A stretch of 42,741 bases of DNA from REBR01 sp033721915 (GTDB lineage: Bacteria; Pseudomonadota; Gammaproteobacteria; Pseudomonadales; Oleiphilaceae): the NCBI GenBank assembly GCA_033721915.1, contig JAWWAC010000023.1:1-42741 (forward strand), written 5' to 3'. The notes under the pieces were generated by a model, which was not told the DNA's origin, did no database searches, and saw only the letters and a program-made list of their open reading frames with translations. Made by a program: the position numbers and the translations under genes. How positions within the stretch are numbered: the first letter of the stretch is position 1; each line of letters starts with the position of its first letter. Positions 34,010 to 42,028 of the stretch are shown in pieces.

Positions 34010-35479
34010 TTAACCAATGCGGTAGTTGGGGGCTTCCTTGGTAATGGTCACGTCGTGCACGTGGCTTTCCCGCATGCCGGCATTGGTGATGCGGGCAAAC
34101 TGGGGCTTGGTGCGCATGGTGGGTATGTCTGCGCAGCCGGTATACCCCATGGAGGCCCTCAGGCCACCCATCAGCTGGTGCACGATGGACTTCATGGGGC
34201 CCTTGCAGTCCACACGGCCTTCGATGCCCTCCGGAACCAGCTTGTCCACGCCCTTGCTGGCGTCCTGGAAATAACGGTCACTGGAGCCCTGGCCCATGGC
34301 ACCGATGGAGCCCATGCCCCGGTAGGCCTTGTAGGTGCGGCCCTGGTACAGCTCTACCTCACCGGGAGCCTCGTCGGTACCGGCCAGCAGGCTGCCGATC
34401 ATCACCGAGTGGGCGCCGGCGGCCACCGCCTTGGCGATATCACCGGAGAAGCGGATACCGCCATCGGCTATCACCGGCACGCCACGGTCTTTCAGAGCCT
34501 CGGCCACGTTGGACACGGCCGTGATCTGTGGCATGCCGATGCCTGCCACAATGCGGGTGGTGCAGATGGAGCCGGGGCCGATGCCCACCTTGACCCCGTC
34601 AGCGCCTGCATCCGCCAGGGCAATGGCCGCCTCGGCGGTGGCGATGTTGCCACCGATCACCTGCACCTGGGGGAAATTCTGTTTGACCCAGCGCACACGG
34701 TCGATCACCCCTTTCGAGTGACCGTGGGCGGTGTCTACCACAATCACGTCCACACCGGCGGCCGCCAGCGCGGCAATACGCTCGTTGGTATCCCCGGCCG
34801 TGCCCACCGCGGCGGCACAGCGCAGGTGTCCCTGGCTGTCCTTGCAGGCATCCGGGAAGTCACGGGCCTTCTGGATGTCCTTGACGGTAATCAGCCCACG
34901 CAGTTCGAAGCGGTCATTCACCACCAGCACCTTTTCAATGCGGTGCTTGTGCAGCAGGTCCTTGATATTCTGGACATCCTCCCCTTCCAGCACCGTCACC
35001 AGCTTGTCCTTGGGGGTCATGATGGTCTCGACACGGGTGTCCAGGCTGCCCTCGAAGCGGATGTCACGGCCGGTGACAATACCCACCAGGTCCTGGCTGC
35101 CCTCGTTCACCACCGGCAGGCCGGAGATATTGTTGGCCCGGGTAATCTCCAACAGCTCCCGGACCGTGGTCTGGGGGGTCACGGTGATGGGGTCCTGAAC
35201 CACGCCACTCTCGAACTTTTTGACCGTGCGGACCGCCTCGGCCTGCTGCTGTATGGACATGTTCTTGTGAATCACGCCGATGCCGCCCACCTGAGCCATG
35301 GCAATGGCCAGCTCTGCCTCGGTCACCGTGTCCATGGCGGAAGACAGCAGCGGCACATTCAACTGGATATCACGGGTCAGATGGGACTTGAGGGAGACTT
35401 CGTGGGGCAGGACCTCGGAGTAACCGGGGACCAGCAGTACATCATCAAAGGTGAGAGCTTCTTCAGCGATTCGCAGCAT
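34010..35479 (-). CDS. guaB: IMP dehydrogenase
   Basis: This 489-residue enzyme oxidises IMP to XMP with NAD. The TIM barrel is interrupted by two CBS domains (residues ~95-205). The catalytic Cys is in GIGPGSICTTRIVAG (about residue 305). The flap region has YRGMGSIGAMGQGSSDRYFQ. The start at 35479 has AAAGG upstream and matches family length (488 in E. coli). It is divergent from xseA and upstream of guaA. Confidence 0.97.
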   Translation of the reverse strand: MLRIAEEALTFDDVLLVPGYSEVLPHEVSLKSHLTRDIQLNVPLLSSAMDTVTEAELAIAMAQVGGIGVIHKNMSIQQQAEAVRTVKKFESGVVQDPITVTPQTTVRELLEITRANNISGLPVVNEGSQDLVGIVTGRDIRFEGSLDTRVETIMTPKDKLVTVLEGEDVQNIKDLLHKHRIEKVLVVNDRFELRGLITVKDIQKARDFPDACKDSQGHLRCAAAVGTAGDTNERIAALAAAGVDVIVVDTAHGHSKGVIDRVRWVKQNFPQVQVIGGNIATAEAAIALADAGADGVKVGIGPGSICTTRIVAGIGMPQITAVSNVAEALKDRGVPVIADGGIRFSGDIAKAVAAGAHSVMIGSLLAGTDEAPGEVELYQGRTYKAYRGMGSIGAMGQGSSDRYFQDASKGVDKLVPEGIEGRVDCKGPMKSIVHQLMGGLRASMGYTGCADIPTMRTKPQFARITNAGMRESHVHDVTITKEAPNYRIG

Positions 35480-35642
35480 GGGGGGTGAGCCTTTCGAACT
35501 TGCCAAAATGGGGGAACCTCTGTTTCACTCGGCTACCCGAGACCGACCGCCCTTAAAGGGCAGAAACGGCTGATTCCTTAAACCCACCATTATACGGTGT
35601 GTGCAGGCAACCCGTAAAGCTGAACAAAGAGGGCACGCCTTC

Positions 35643-37025
35643 ATGAAAACCGGCCCGCAGGCCCTCAGCGTCAGTGAACTGACCCACCAGGTGCGACACC
35701 TGCTGGAAGTCAGCTTTGCCCAGGTCTGGGTGGTGGGGGAAATCTCCAGTTTCTCCCGCCCCGCCTCCGGCCACTGGTACTTCTCGCTGAAAGACAAAAA
35801 GTCCCAGGTGCGCTGCGCCATGTTCCGCAGCCGCAACCAGCAGGTGCGCCAGATCCCCCGGGAAGGCGACCAGGTGCTTTTGCGGGCCAGAGTCAGCCTC
35901 TATGAGGCCAGGGGGGATTTCCAGCTGATTGGCGAAAGCCTGGAGCCGGCCGGGCTGGGGGCGCTGCAGCAGGCCTTTGATGAGCTCAAGGCCCGGCTGG
36001 AGGCGGAGGGGCTCTTTGCCAGCGAGCGAAAACGGCCACTGCCCTCACTGCCGCGCCGCATTGGCGTGGTCACCTCCGCCACGGGGGCGGCCATCCACGA
36101 CATCCTCACGGTGCTCAAACGCCGCTTCCCTGCCATTCCCGTGACCCTGTATGCCTGCCCGGTGCAGGGTAAGGCCGCCACAGCAGAGATTGTCCAGGCC
36201 ATAGAGCGGGCCAACCGGGACGGCCGCTGCGATGTGCTGATTGTCGGCCGTGGCGGGGGTTCACTGGAGGATCTGTGGTGCTTCAATGAAGAGGCCGTGG
36301 CCAGAGCCATTGTGAAGAGCGGCATTCCCATCGTCAGCGCCGTGGGTCATGAGGTGGATATCACCATTGCCGACCTGGTGGCGGACCTGCGCGCACCCAC
36401 CCCCTCGGCGGCGGCGGAGAAGCTCTCACCGGACAGGGCCGAATGGCTGCTGGCGTTCCGCCGCCTGGAGGAGCGCTTTGAGGCCGCCATACGGCGCCAG
36501 TGCCGCGAGGATCACCTGATGCTGCAGCAGTTGCAGGGCCGTCTGAAAGACCCACAGCAGCAGCTGCAGGCTCAGGCGCAGCGGCTGGATGAACTGGACC
36601 TGCGGCTGCGCCAGGCCTGGCAACAGCAACAGACACAGCGCCATGAACGGCTGCAGCAGAACCTGACACGACTGCAGCTGCAACGCCCCGACCGGCTGAT
36701 CCGCGCCGGCTCTGAACGGGTGGAACAGCTCCAGACCAGGCTGAACCAGTCCATGGCCCTGCAACTGAAACAGGGCCAGCAGCGTTTTGCCGCGGCCACA
36801 CAGCAACTGCACCTGGTCAGCCCACTGGCCACACTGGAGCGGGGCTACGCCATAGTGGAGGACAAACAGGGGCGGATACTGCGTCAGCCACAGTCCGTTG
36901 CCATCGGTGAATTGGTGCGCACTCGCCTGGCCGGCGGCGGACTCTGGTGCCGTGTGGAGAGGCAGGAAACCACTGCGCCCATGGCGGCCCCGGAGCCGGT
37001 AAAACCGGGCCACAAAAACAGCTGA
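35643..37025 (+). CDS. xseA: Exodeoxyribonuclease VII large subunit
   Basis: This 460-residue protein has the N-terminal OB fold (LSVSELTHQVRHLLEVSFAQVWVVGEISSFSRPASGHWYFSLKD, described by position 8-52) and the catalytic region with VLIVGRGGGSLEDLWCFNEE. A long Gln/Leu/Arg-rich coiled coil follows (residues ~280-400) and the C-terminal segment has LERGYAIV. It degrades single-stranded DNA with XseB, which is not in this window. The start at 35643 is chosen over the longer frame because GAGGGC lies upstream and it aligns with the family. The stop codon is inside the first unit of a 23-bp tandem repeat. Confidence 0.95.
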   Translation: MKTGPQALSVSELTHQVRHLLEVSFAQVWVVGEISSFSRPASGHWYFSLKDKKSQVRCAMFRSRNQQVRQIPREGDQVLLRARVSLYEARGDFQLIGESLEPAGLGALQQAFDELKARLEAEGLFASERKRPLPSLPRRIGVVTSATGAAIHDILTVLKRRFPAIPVTLYACPVQGKAATAEIVQAIERANRDGRCDVLIVGRGGGSLEDLWCFNEEAVARAIVKSGIPIVSAVGHEVDITIADLVADLRAPTPSAAAEKLSPDRAEWLLAFRRLEERFEAAIRRQCREDHLMLQQLQGRLKDPQQQLQAQAQRLDELDLRLRQAWQQQQTQRHERLQQNLTRLQLQRPDRLIRAGSERVEQLQTRLNQSMALQLKQGQQRFAAATQQLHLVSPLATLERGYAIVEDKQGRILRQPQSVAIGELVRTRLAGGGLWCRVERQETTAPMAAPEPVKPGHKNS

Positions 37026-37180
37026 CGGCACCTTGTAAAATAAGCAGAAGGCTCTGGATAAAAACCGCTGAAGGCTCTCGATAAAAACCGCTGAGGGCTC
37101 TCGACAAAAACCGCTGAAGGCTCTCGATAAAAACCGCTGAAGGCTCCTGTAAAAACAGTTGACGACTCTTGTACAGGGCT
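37021..37180. repeat. 23-bp tandem repeat array from the xseA stop codon to the cspA -10 element
   Basis: Seven units with strict 23-bp spacing start at 37021, 37044, 37067, 37090, 37113, 37136 (22 bp) and 37158. The unit core is GCTGAAGGCTCTCGATAAAA. The units at 37067 and 37113 are identical. The first unit contains the xseA stop TGA. The last unit, diverged to GTTGACGACTCTTGTA, supplies the cspA -35 hexamer TTGACG. The core is shared with the array at 2765-2880. Confidence 0.88.
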
Positions 37181-37186
37181 TATACT
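37159..37186 (+). promoter_or_regulatory. Sigma-70 type promoter of the cold-shock gene
   Basis: The -35 TTGACG at 37159-37164 and -10 TATACT at 37181-37186 are separated by 16 bases. The expected start site near 37193 gives a leader of about 150 bases, the usual length for cspA-type transcripts. The -35 lies in the last 23-bp repeat unit. Confidence 0.7.
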
Positions 37187-37192
37187 GAAGTT

Positions 37193-37346
37193 GCTGCGAA
37201 AGTTTGCGGCTATTTATGTGAAAGATTTACGACGACCGGCTTTGAACTGATCATCGTTCGTTCCTCATAAGTAATGCCTGCGCTTCACAGCTCCAAGGCC
37301 CTGATGGTCAGGGCCAAGAAGATACTTTGATAGATAGGAATGCAAC
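37193..37346 (+). promoter_or_regulatory. Long 5' leader of the cold-shock gene
   Basis: About 150 untranslated bases precede the ATG at 37347, as in temperature-sensing cspA leaders. It contains a perfect hairpin GGCCCTGA-TGG-TCAGGGCC at 37299-37317 and a GATAGGAAT ribosome site near 37335. Thermosensing is inferred from family precedent only. Confidence 0.55.
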
Positions 37347-37556
37347 ATGTCAGACGTCAATACTGGTCACGTTAAGTGGTTCAACGAAACAAAAGGCTTC
37401 GGCTTCATCGCGCAGGAAGGTGGATCCGATGTGTTTGTCCACTACAGTGCCATCACTGGCTCAGGATTCCGTACCCTGGCAGAAGGCCAGCAGGTACAGT
37501 TTACTGTGACACAAGGGCCCAAGGGTCCTCAGGCAGAGAACGTCCAGGCCATCTGA
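37347..37556 (+). CDS. CspA-family cold shock protein
   Basis: This 69-residue single-stranded nucleic-acid-binding OB-fold protein acts as an RNA chaperone. VKWFNETKGFGFI places RNP1 (KGFGFI) at residues 16-21. RNP2 (VFVHY) is at 29-33. The protein has the usual length and ends NVQAI. A promoter, long leader and bidirectional terminator surround it, so it is monocistronic. Whether it is cold-induced or constitutive (CspC/E-like) cannot be read from the protein. Confidence 0.96.
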   Translation: MSDVNTGHVKWFNETKGFGFIAQEGGSDVFVHYSAITGSGFRTLAEGQQVQFTVTQGPKGPQAENVQAI

Positions 37557-37574
37557 GCTTGCGAAATCTGTTTG

Positions 37575-37605
37575 AAAAAAACCCGGCCTATGGCCGGGTT
37601 TTTTT
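37575..37605. terminator. Bidirectional intrinsic terminator between cspA-type gene and BamE-like gene
   Basis: ACCCGGCC (37581-37588) pairs with GGCCGGGT (37592-37599) around TAT. A run of A before and a run of T after the stem serve both converging genes. Confidence 0.88.
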
Positions 37606-37617
37606 GTGCCCGGACTG

Positions 37618-37953
37618 TCAGTCCGCGTTGCCGTACTCCGTGGTGTTAAAGCTGAAGTGTTCCACAATGTTGCGGCTGTTGAAGCGGATCAGAAGATCAC
37701 GGGTACTCGGTTCCCCGATCAGCCGGTAACGGTAATGGCCATAGGTCCAGGTACGCTTGCCATTCTCCACACCCACCCGCCAGGGCGGTCCGAACATCTC
37801 ACGCACCTCCTCCTTGCTGGTCTCGCCAATACGGATATCGGACACCGGCGCTGCCGGAAACTCCTGCCCCACCGTGGCGCAGCCCGACAGCCAGGCCAGC
37901 AACAGCAGGCTCGCCACTGACCGCCGATGGGCGGATTTCAGAGTCCGTCTCAT
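37618..37953 (-). CDS. SmpA/OmlA (BamE-like) domain lipoprotein
   Basis: This 111-residue lipoprotein has lipobox LSGC (Cys25) after a hydrophobic SLLLLAW stretch. The BamE-like fold is suggested by IRIGETSKEEVREMFGPPWRVGVENGKRTWTYGHYRYRLIGEP, typical of small outer-membrane lipoproteins with a helix-helix-three-strand layout. True BamE is usually encoded near fur/recN; this one is alone, so it is better called a paralogue than BamE. The start at 37953 has GGGAGA 6 bases upstream. It is convergent with the cold-shock gene. Confidence 0.75.
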   Translation of the reverse strand: MRRTLKSAHRRSVASLLLLAWLSGCATVGQEFPAAPVSDIRIGETSKEEVREMFGPPWRVGVENGKRTWTYGHYRYRLIGEPSTRDLLIRFNSRNIVEHFSFNTTEYGNAD

Positions 37954-38305
37954 TGGGTTCTCCCATGTCTGATGAAAAGAGCCTGATAAAACAGCCGGAC
38001 GAAAAACGCCCGGGGCCAAAGAGGCCTGCACAGTTTACCGGAATTTACCCGGTCCACGGTCAACTCGCTTCTAATACACTTCAACACCGGAACAATATAT
38101 TGCACAATGATGAAACATTCGCTGTCGTTTCAGCCAATTTATTCCCAGTGGTGTTAAGGGTCAGCCCCCCAGACCGCGTCAACAAGGCATACTTCGGGAA
38201 CCCGGTCTGACCTCACGCCGTTAGACAGGGTATAGACGCTTCGGCCCGAACCCGGGGTACACCATAAAAGCCCGCACTGCCAAGGGGTTTCTACAGGAGA
38301 AGTCA
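37954..38305. other. Divergent intergenic region upstream of the AAR-like gene
   Basis: These 352 bases are noticeably AT-richer in the middle (38075-38150). They contain an inverted repeat CAGACCG (from ~38169) / CGGTCTG (to ~38211) with a 30-base spacer and end in the strong ribosome site AGGAG at 38296-38300. No gene is convincing here; the one open frame on the plus strand has no family resemblance. It probably holds promoters for both flanking genes, but no clear -35/-10 pair was assigned. Confidence 0.45.
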
Positions 38306-40405
38306 ATGAAAACGGTCGTTAGTATCAGTCTTGGACCCGCCGATCTCGATTACGATCTGGAAACCGAGTTTCTGGGTCAACGTTTACGCGTCATCCGTGT
38401 TGGCACCGATGGCAGCGTCAGCCAGGCGGAATCCGCCATTCGGGAATGGGAGCCCAAGGCCGATGTGATTGGCCTGGGTATGGTGCAGGATCATTACCTG
38501 GTCGGCACCCGTCGCATTACCCACAGGGACACACTGCGCCTTGAGAATGCCGTGCAATCCGTGCCCGTCACCACCGGCGCCACACTGCGTGGCATTCTCC
38601 AGGACTGGGCGGTCCGGCACGCCCAGCTGGAGCTGGAGCACTGCTTTAACAACGCCCGTGTACTCTTCCTCAATGGCCAGGCCAATTACCGCCCGGCCCG
38701 GGTCTTCTCCGAGTACACGGACAACCTGTTCTTCGCCGACCCGGTCAAGCAGATGGGCATTCCCAAGCTGCTCACCTCACTGGAGGGCCTTGAGCTGTAC
38801 GCCGCAGGCACCGGCCCGGTGCACGAGTACGCCCTCACCGGCACCCTGACCAAGCTGCCCGGCTCCAGAAACATCAACCGCTACGTCATGCGCAAGGCCG
38901 CCGCCAATGCCGACGTGATTGCCGCACGCTATGACGAGCTGCAGGACTTTGGCCTGGAAGAGCTGGGTGGCAAGACCGTGCTCACCGCCTCCATTTCCGA
39001 CGAGCGCCTCAAGGACCTGGGTGACCGTGGCGTGAACACCGTGATCGACTACACGCCGCAGCTGTTCAACGAGACCGTGGGTGTGAACGTGGTACAGGCG
39101 ATGATCATCGCCGCGCTGGAGCGCTCTCCCTCGGAGATCACCCACGACGACTACCTGGACATCATCACCAACCTGGGTATCGAGCCACGCATTCTCTACC
39201 CCTCCGGCTACAAGCGCATCAGCCGGTTCGCGTTTGTGATTCACCCGCTGTCACAGCAGTATTTCCGCAAGTCCAAGCCACTGGACATGGTGGCGGAGTA
39301 CGCGCCCCCCATGTTCATGAACACGGTGGAGAAGGTCATGGCCTACTCACCACCTTTCGTCTACTCCCGGGTGAGCGGCATCAAGTCCCCCACCGGGGCG
39401 GAAGCGGAAGGCTGGCTGATCACCGTGGGTGGCACGCCCAAGGAGATCATGGCCCACAGCCCGGAATTCACTTACCGCCGGCTGCTCTCCGCGGCCAGGC
39501 TGGCCAAGCGCATGGGGGCACAGATCATGGGCCTGGGCGCCTTCACCAAGGTAGTGGGTGACGCCGGCCTGACAGTATCCAAGCGGGCACCGCTGCCCAT
39601 CACCACCGGCAACAGCTACAGCGCCTCCGGCGCCCTCTGGGCGGCCAACGTGGCCCTCAAGAAGCTGGGCCTGGTGGAAATCGGTGACAGTGGCAAGGCC
39701 AAGGCCAAGGTCATGGTGGTGGGTGCCACCGGGGCTATCGGCTCCGTGTGCGCCCGCCTGCTGGCCAAGGCCGTGGACGAGGTCTACCTGGTGGCCCGTG
39801 AGTCCGCCAAGCTGCTGGCCCTGAAGGAGTCCATCCTCAAGGAGACGCCCCATGCCACGGTGCATGTGACCTCCAACCCCAACAAGTACCTGGGTGAGAT
39901 GGACATGGTGGTCACCGCCACCTCCGGCGCCGGCAAGAAGATCCTGGACATCATGCAGGTCAAGCCGGGCTGCGTGATCACCGACGTGGCACGCCCGCTG
40001 GACATCCCCGCCTCCGACGTGGCCAAGCGCCCGGATGTGCTGGTGATCGAGTCCGGCGAAGTGGAACTGCCCGGCGACAACGTGCAGATGAAGAACATCG
40101 GCCTGCCGCCGAAAGTGGCCTACGCCTGCCTGGCGGAAACCATCGTGCTGGCCCTGGAAGGCCGCTACGAGAACTTCACCGTGGGCCGTGAAATCGAATG
40201 GGAAAAGGTCCGTGAGATCTACAAACTGGGCCTCAAGCACGGCATGAAGCTGGCTTCCATCTCCGGCGTCAACGGCGTCTACACGGAAGAGGACTTCGAC
40301 CGGGTCCGCACTCTGGCCATGGAAGCCCGTGGCATCAGCCCAGCGGACAAGCCCAAGTCCAAGGCCGCACCCCGCAAGAAGGCCACCAAGGCGGCCACTA
40401 CCTGA
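38306..40405 (+). CDS. Acyl-ACP-reductase-like (COG5322-type) dehydrogenase with large N-terminal extension
   Basis: This is a 699-residue protein. Residues ~405-665 resemble cyanobacterial long-chain acyl-ACP reductase (AAR) as I recall it. They contain LGAFTKVV, the TTGN motif at 433-436, the NAD(P)-binding GATGAIG at 473-479 and YAC608LAE followed by LEGRYENFTVGREIEWEKV. Cys608 aligns with AAR Cys294, the thioester-forming residue. AAR is about 341 residues. Here ~400 N-terminal residues are extra (opening MKTVVSISLGPADLDY), with no motif I recognise. The C-terminal tail is Lys/Ala-rich (KSKAAPRKKATKAA). AGGAG precedes the ATG and an intrinsic terminator follows the stop, so it is monocistronic. 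Likely an NAD(P)H-dependent reductase of an acyl or similar thioester; substrate not established. No aldehyde-deformylating oxygenase gene is adjacent. Confidence 0.7.
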   Translation: MKTVVSISLGPADLDYDLETEFLGQRLRVIRVGTDGSVSQAESAIREWEPKADVIGLGMVQDHYLVGTRRITHRDTLRLENAVQSVPVTTGATLRGILQDWAVRHAQLELEHCFNNARVLFLNGQANYRPARVFSEYTDNLFFADPVKQMGIPKLLTSLEGLELYAAGTGPVHEYALTGTLTKLPGSRNINRYVMRKAAANADVIAARYDELQDFGLEELGGKTVLTASISDERLKDLGDRGVNTVIDYTPQLFNETVGVNVVQAMIIAALERSPSEITHDDYLDIITNLGIEPRILYPSGYKRISRFAFVIHPLSQQYFRKSKPLDMVAEYAPPMFMNTVEKVMAYSPPFVYSRVSGIKSPTGAEAEGWLITVGGTPKEIMAHSPEFTYRRLLSAARLAKRMGAQIMGLGAFTKVVGDAGLTVSKRAPLPITTGNSYSASGALWAANVALKKLGLVEIGDSGKAKAKVMVVGATGAIGSVCARLLAKAVDEVYLVARESAKLLALKESILKETPHATVHVTSNPNKYLGEMDMVVTATSGAGKKILDIMQVKPGCVITDVARPLDIPASDVAKRPDVLVIESGEVELPGDNVQMKNIGLPPKVAYACLAETIVLALEGRYENFTVGREIEWEKVREIYKLGLKHGMKLASISGVNGVYTEEDFDRVRTLAMEARGISPADKPKSKAAPRKKATKAATT

Positions 40406-40446
40406 GTGATGCCTGAAACAGCGGTCCCCAGGGACCGCCACTGAAG

Positions 40447-40471
40447 AACCCGGCTGTTGCCGGGTTTTTTT
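40447..40471 (+). terminator. Intrinsic terminator after the AAR-like gene
   Basis: AACCCGGC pairs with GCCGGGTT around TGTT, followed by seven T. It lies 41 bases after the stop codon and just before the convergent OmpA-family gene. Confidence 0.88.
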
Positions 40472-40484
40472 ATGGGCGCACTGT

Positions 40485-41975
40485 TTACTGAAGCACCAGC
40501 TCCACCCTCCGGTTATGGGCCCTGCCCTCATCGGCACCATTGGAAGCCTGGGGAGCCAGAGAGGCCACACCATGGCTCTTCAGACGGTCACGGCTTACTT
40601 TGAACGTTGTGCTTAAACGCTCCGCCACGGCCCTGGCCCGTCGCTCAGAAAGGCCCTGGTTATAATCGAACTCGCCGCTGTTATCGGTATGGCCAACCAC
40701 ATGGATCCGCATATCCGGGTGACTGTTCATCATCGCTGCCACCTGCTCCAGGGCCGGATCCGACGAGGGCATCAAATCGGCACTGTCATGATCAAAGAAT
40801 ATACCGCCCAGCACCGCTTTCCCGGTCGTATACAGTGCGTTTTTCAAGGCATCCGGTGACAGTACGGTTATGCGATTCTGCATACCGGCCTTTTCCAGAA
40901 CAGTCAGCACGAACTCGTTGTAATCCCTGCCAGAGCCATGCTTTGGAAAGGCAACACTCACACGAAAACGATCATCGGCGCTTTTGGCGGCAATGTAACG
41001 CAGCCCCGATACCGGATTCACCCAGGGCTCAAAGTCTTTGAACGTCGTCAGGTAATTACCGCAATCATCATCCTCGCACTGAAACAGGGTCTCATATCCC
41101 GAGCGCTTCAGACTCTGGCGATAGGATTTCATCACCTCCAGTCCGGTCACAAGCGCAGGCACACGGTAGCGTATCCGGGTCAGCTTTCCTTCAAGGGTCT
41201 CAGTGCGGGTCTTTTCCGCGTCCAGCTCGCAGCAACCTGTTGTGTGCAGTGGTCCGAGCAACTGCCTGTACCGCTCAAACTCTGCCTGACTGTAGCGGTT
41301 AATGGACGCGGAAGAGTGACGGGGGAAGAGAGGGTGGTCACTGGAGCCGGAGACGTCAGGATCCATGGGGTCAGGGGCGGATGCCGGCAGGGTTTCTGTG
41401 GGCTCCGGGGGCAAAATACGGATACGGTTAACCAGTGGACGGCTCTCGGCCACATCCACCCCATAGCGCCAGCTGTCCGACGAATCGGATTCAGGAACAA
41501 AAGCCAGTGACACATGGGTATTGCCGTCAGGGCTGCGGGCGGCCAAGTAACTCAGACCATAGACTACGTTAAGCCGCTCATTCAAATATTCATACTGGTT
41601 AATATCGCCACAGGCACTGTCGACGCACTGAAACACCACCTCGTATCCGGCTTTCTGCAACGACTGCCGATGGGACTCAAAGAGTTCCATCTCGCTACTG
41701 GTGGCCGGCATCGTGTAAACAATACGAGTCAGCTTCCCCAGAACCCGATGGATCGGGGTGTTCTGCTCATCAATCCCACAACAGTCCTGCCGCTCCCCCA
41801 AAGGGCCGACCAACTGGCGATATTCCGTGTAATTCTGCTGGCTGAAGCGGTGCAAGGTAGCGTCCGGGTGACGACCGATCAGTGGATGGTCGCGGCTGCC
41901 GTCACTATCGCCAGCAGAAAAGGCGAACGGGCTCAGGCTCAGAGCCAGGGTGAGAAAAATCCGTTTGTAGAGCAT
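40485..41975 (-). CDS. DUF4892-DUF4892-OmpA outer-membrane protein with duplicated N-terminal domain
   Basis: This 496-residue protein has a signal peptide (to about FAFSA, residue 21). Two copies of a DUF4892-type domain follow, at roughly residues 28-185 and 210-370. Each has DHPL..RH, a YRQL-GPL segment, a CC pair, GKLTRI-Y-(M/V)PA, SHRQSL/SYRQSL and a GYE-FQC-CG(D/N) motif. The C-terminal peptidoglycan-binding OmpA domain carries FFDHDSADL, VVGHTDNSGEFDYNQGLSERRA and NRRVELVLQ. The two CC pairs and CxxxxCG motifs suggest disulfides. AAGGAG precedes the ATG. A paralogue lies 53 bases upstream. Likely an envelope-anchoring protein; specific role unknown. Confidence 0.82.
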   Translation of the reverse strand: MLYKRIFLTLALSLSPFAFSAGDSDGSRDHPLIGRHPDATLHRFSQQNYTEYRQLVGPLGERQDCCGIDEQNTPIHRVLGKLTRIVYTMPATSSEMELFESHRQSLQKAGYEVVFQCVDSACGDINQYEYLNERLNVVYGLSYLAARSPDGNTHVSLAFVPESDSSDSWRYGVDVAESRPLVNRIRILPPEPTETLPASAPDPMDPDVSGSSDHPLFPRHSSASINRYSQAEFERYRQLLGPLHTTGCCELDAEKTRTETLEGKLTRIRYRVPALVTGLEVMKSYRQSLKRSGYETLFQCEDDDCGNYLTTFKDFEPWVNPVSGLRYIAAKSADDRFRVSVAFPKHGSGRDYNEFVLTVLEKAGMQNRITVLSPDALKNALYTTGKAVLGGIFFDHDSADLMPSSDPALEQVAAMMNSHPDMRIHVVGHTDNSGEFDYNQGLSERRARAVAERLSTTFKVSRDRLKSHGVASLAPQASNGADEGRAHNRRVELVLQ

Positions 41976-42012
41976 GCAATCTCCTTATTCGTCGTCCATT
42001 AGTACCTGTTTC

Positions 42013-42028
42013 TGCCGGAAAACCGGCA
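42013..42028. other. Short stem-loop between the two OmpA-family genes
   Basis: TGCCGG (42013-42018) pairs with CCGGCA (42023-42028) around AAAA. It directly follows the stop codon of the upstream gene and has no T-run. It may modulate read-through between the paralogues. Confidence 0.35.

Noticed and set aside
34055..35488. 477-codon open frame on the plus strand
   Set aside because: Antisense shadow of guaB; no motifs and biased composition.
35549..35561. GCCCTT-A-AAGGGC palindrome upstream of guaB as a purine operator
   Set aside because: It does not resemble the PurR box (ACGCAAACGTTTGCGT type) and a 13-bp dyad can arise by chance in this composition.
37021..37180. Repeat array considered as a CRISPR
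   Set aside because: Units are contiguous at 23-bp spacing without unique spacers, and no cas genes are present.
38384..38641. Open frames inside the N-terminal half of the AAR-like gene
   Set aside because: Antisense or out-of-frame to a long intact gene with a strong ribosome site.
39347..40573. 408-codon open frame on the minus strand
   Set aside because: Antisense to the AAR-like gene and crosses its terminator; composition is typical of a shadow.
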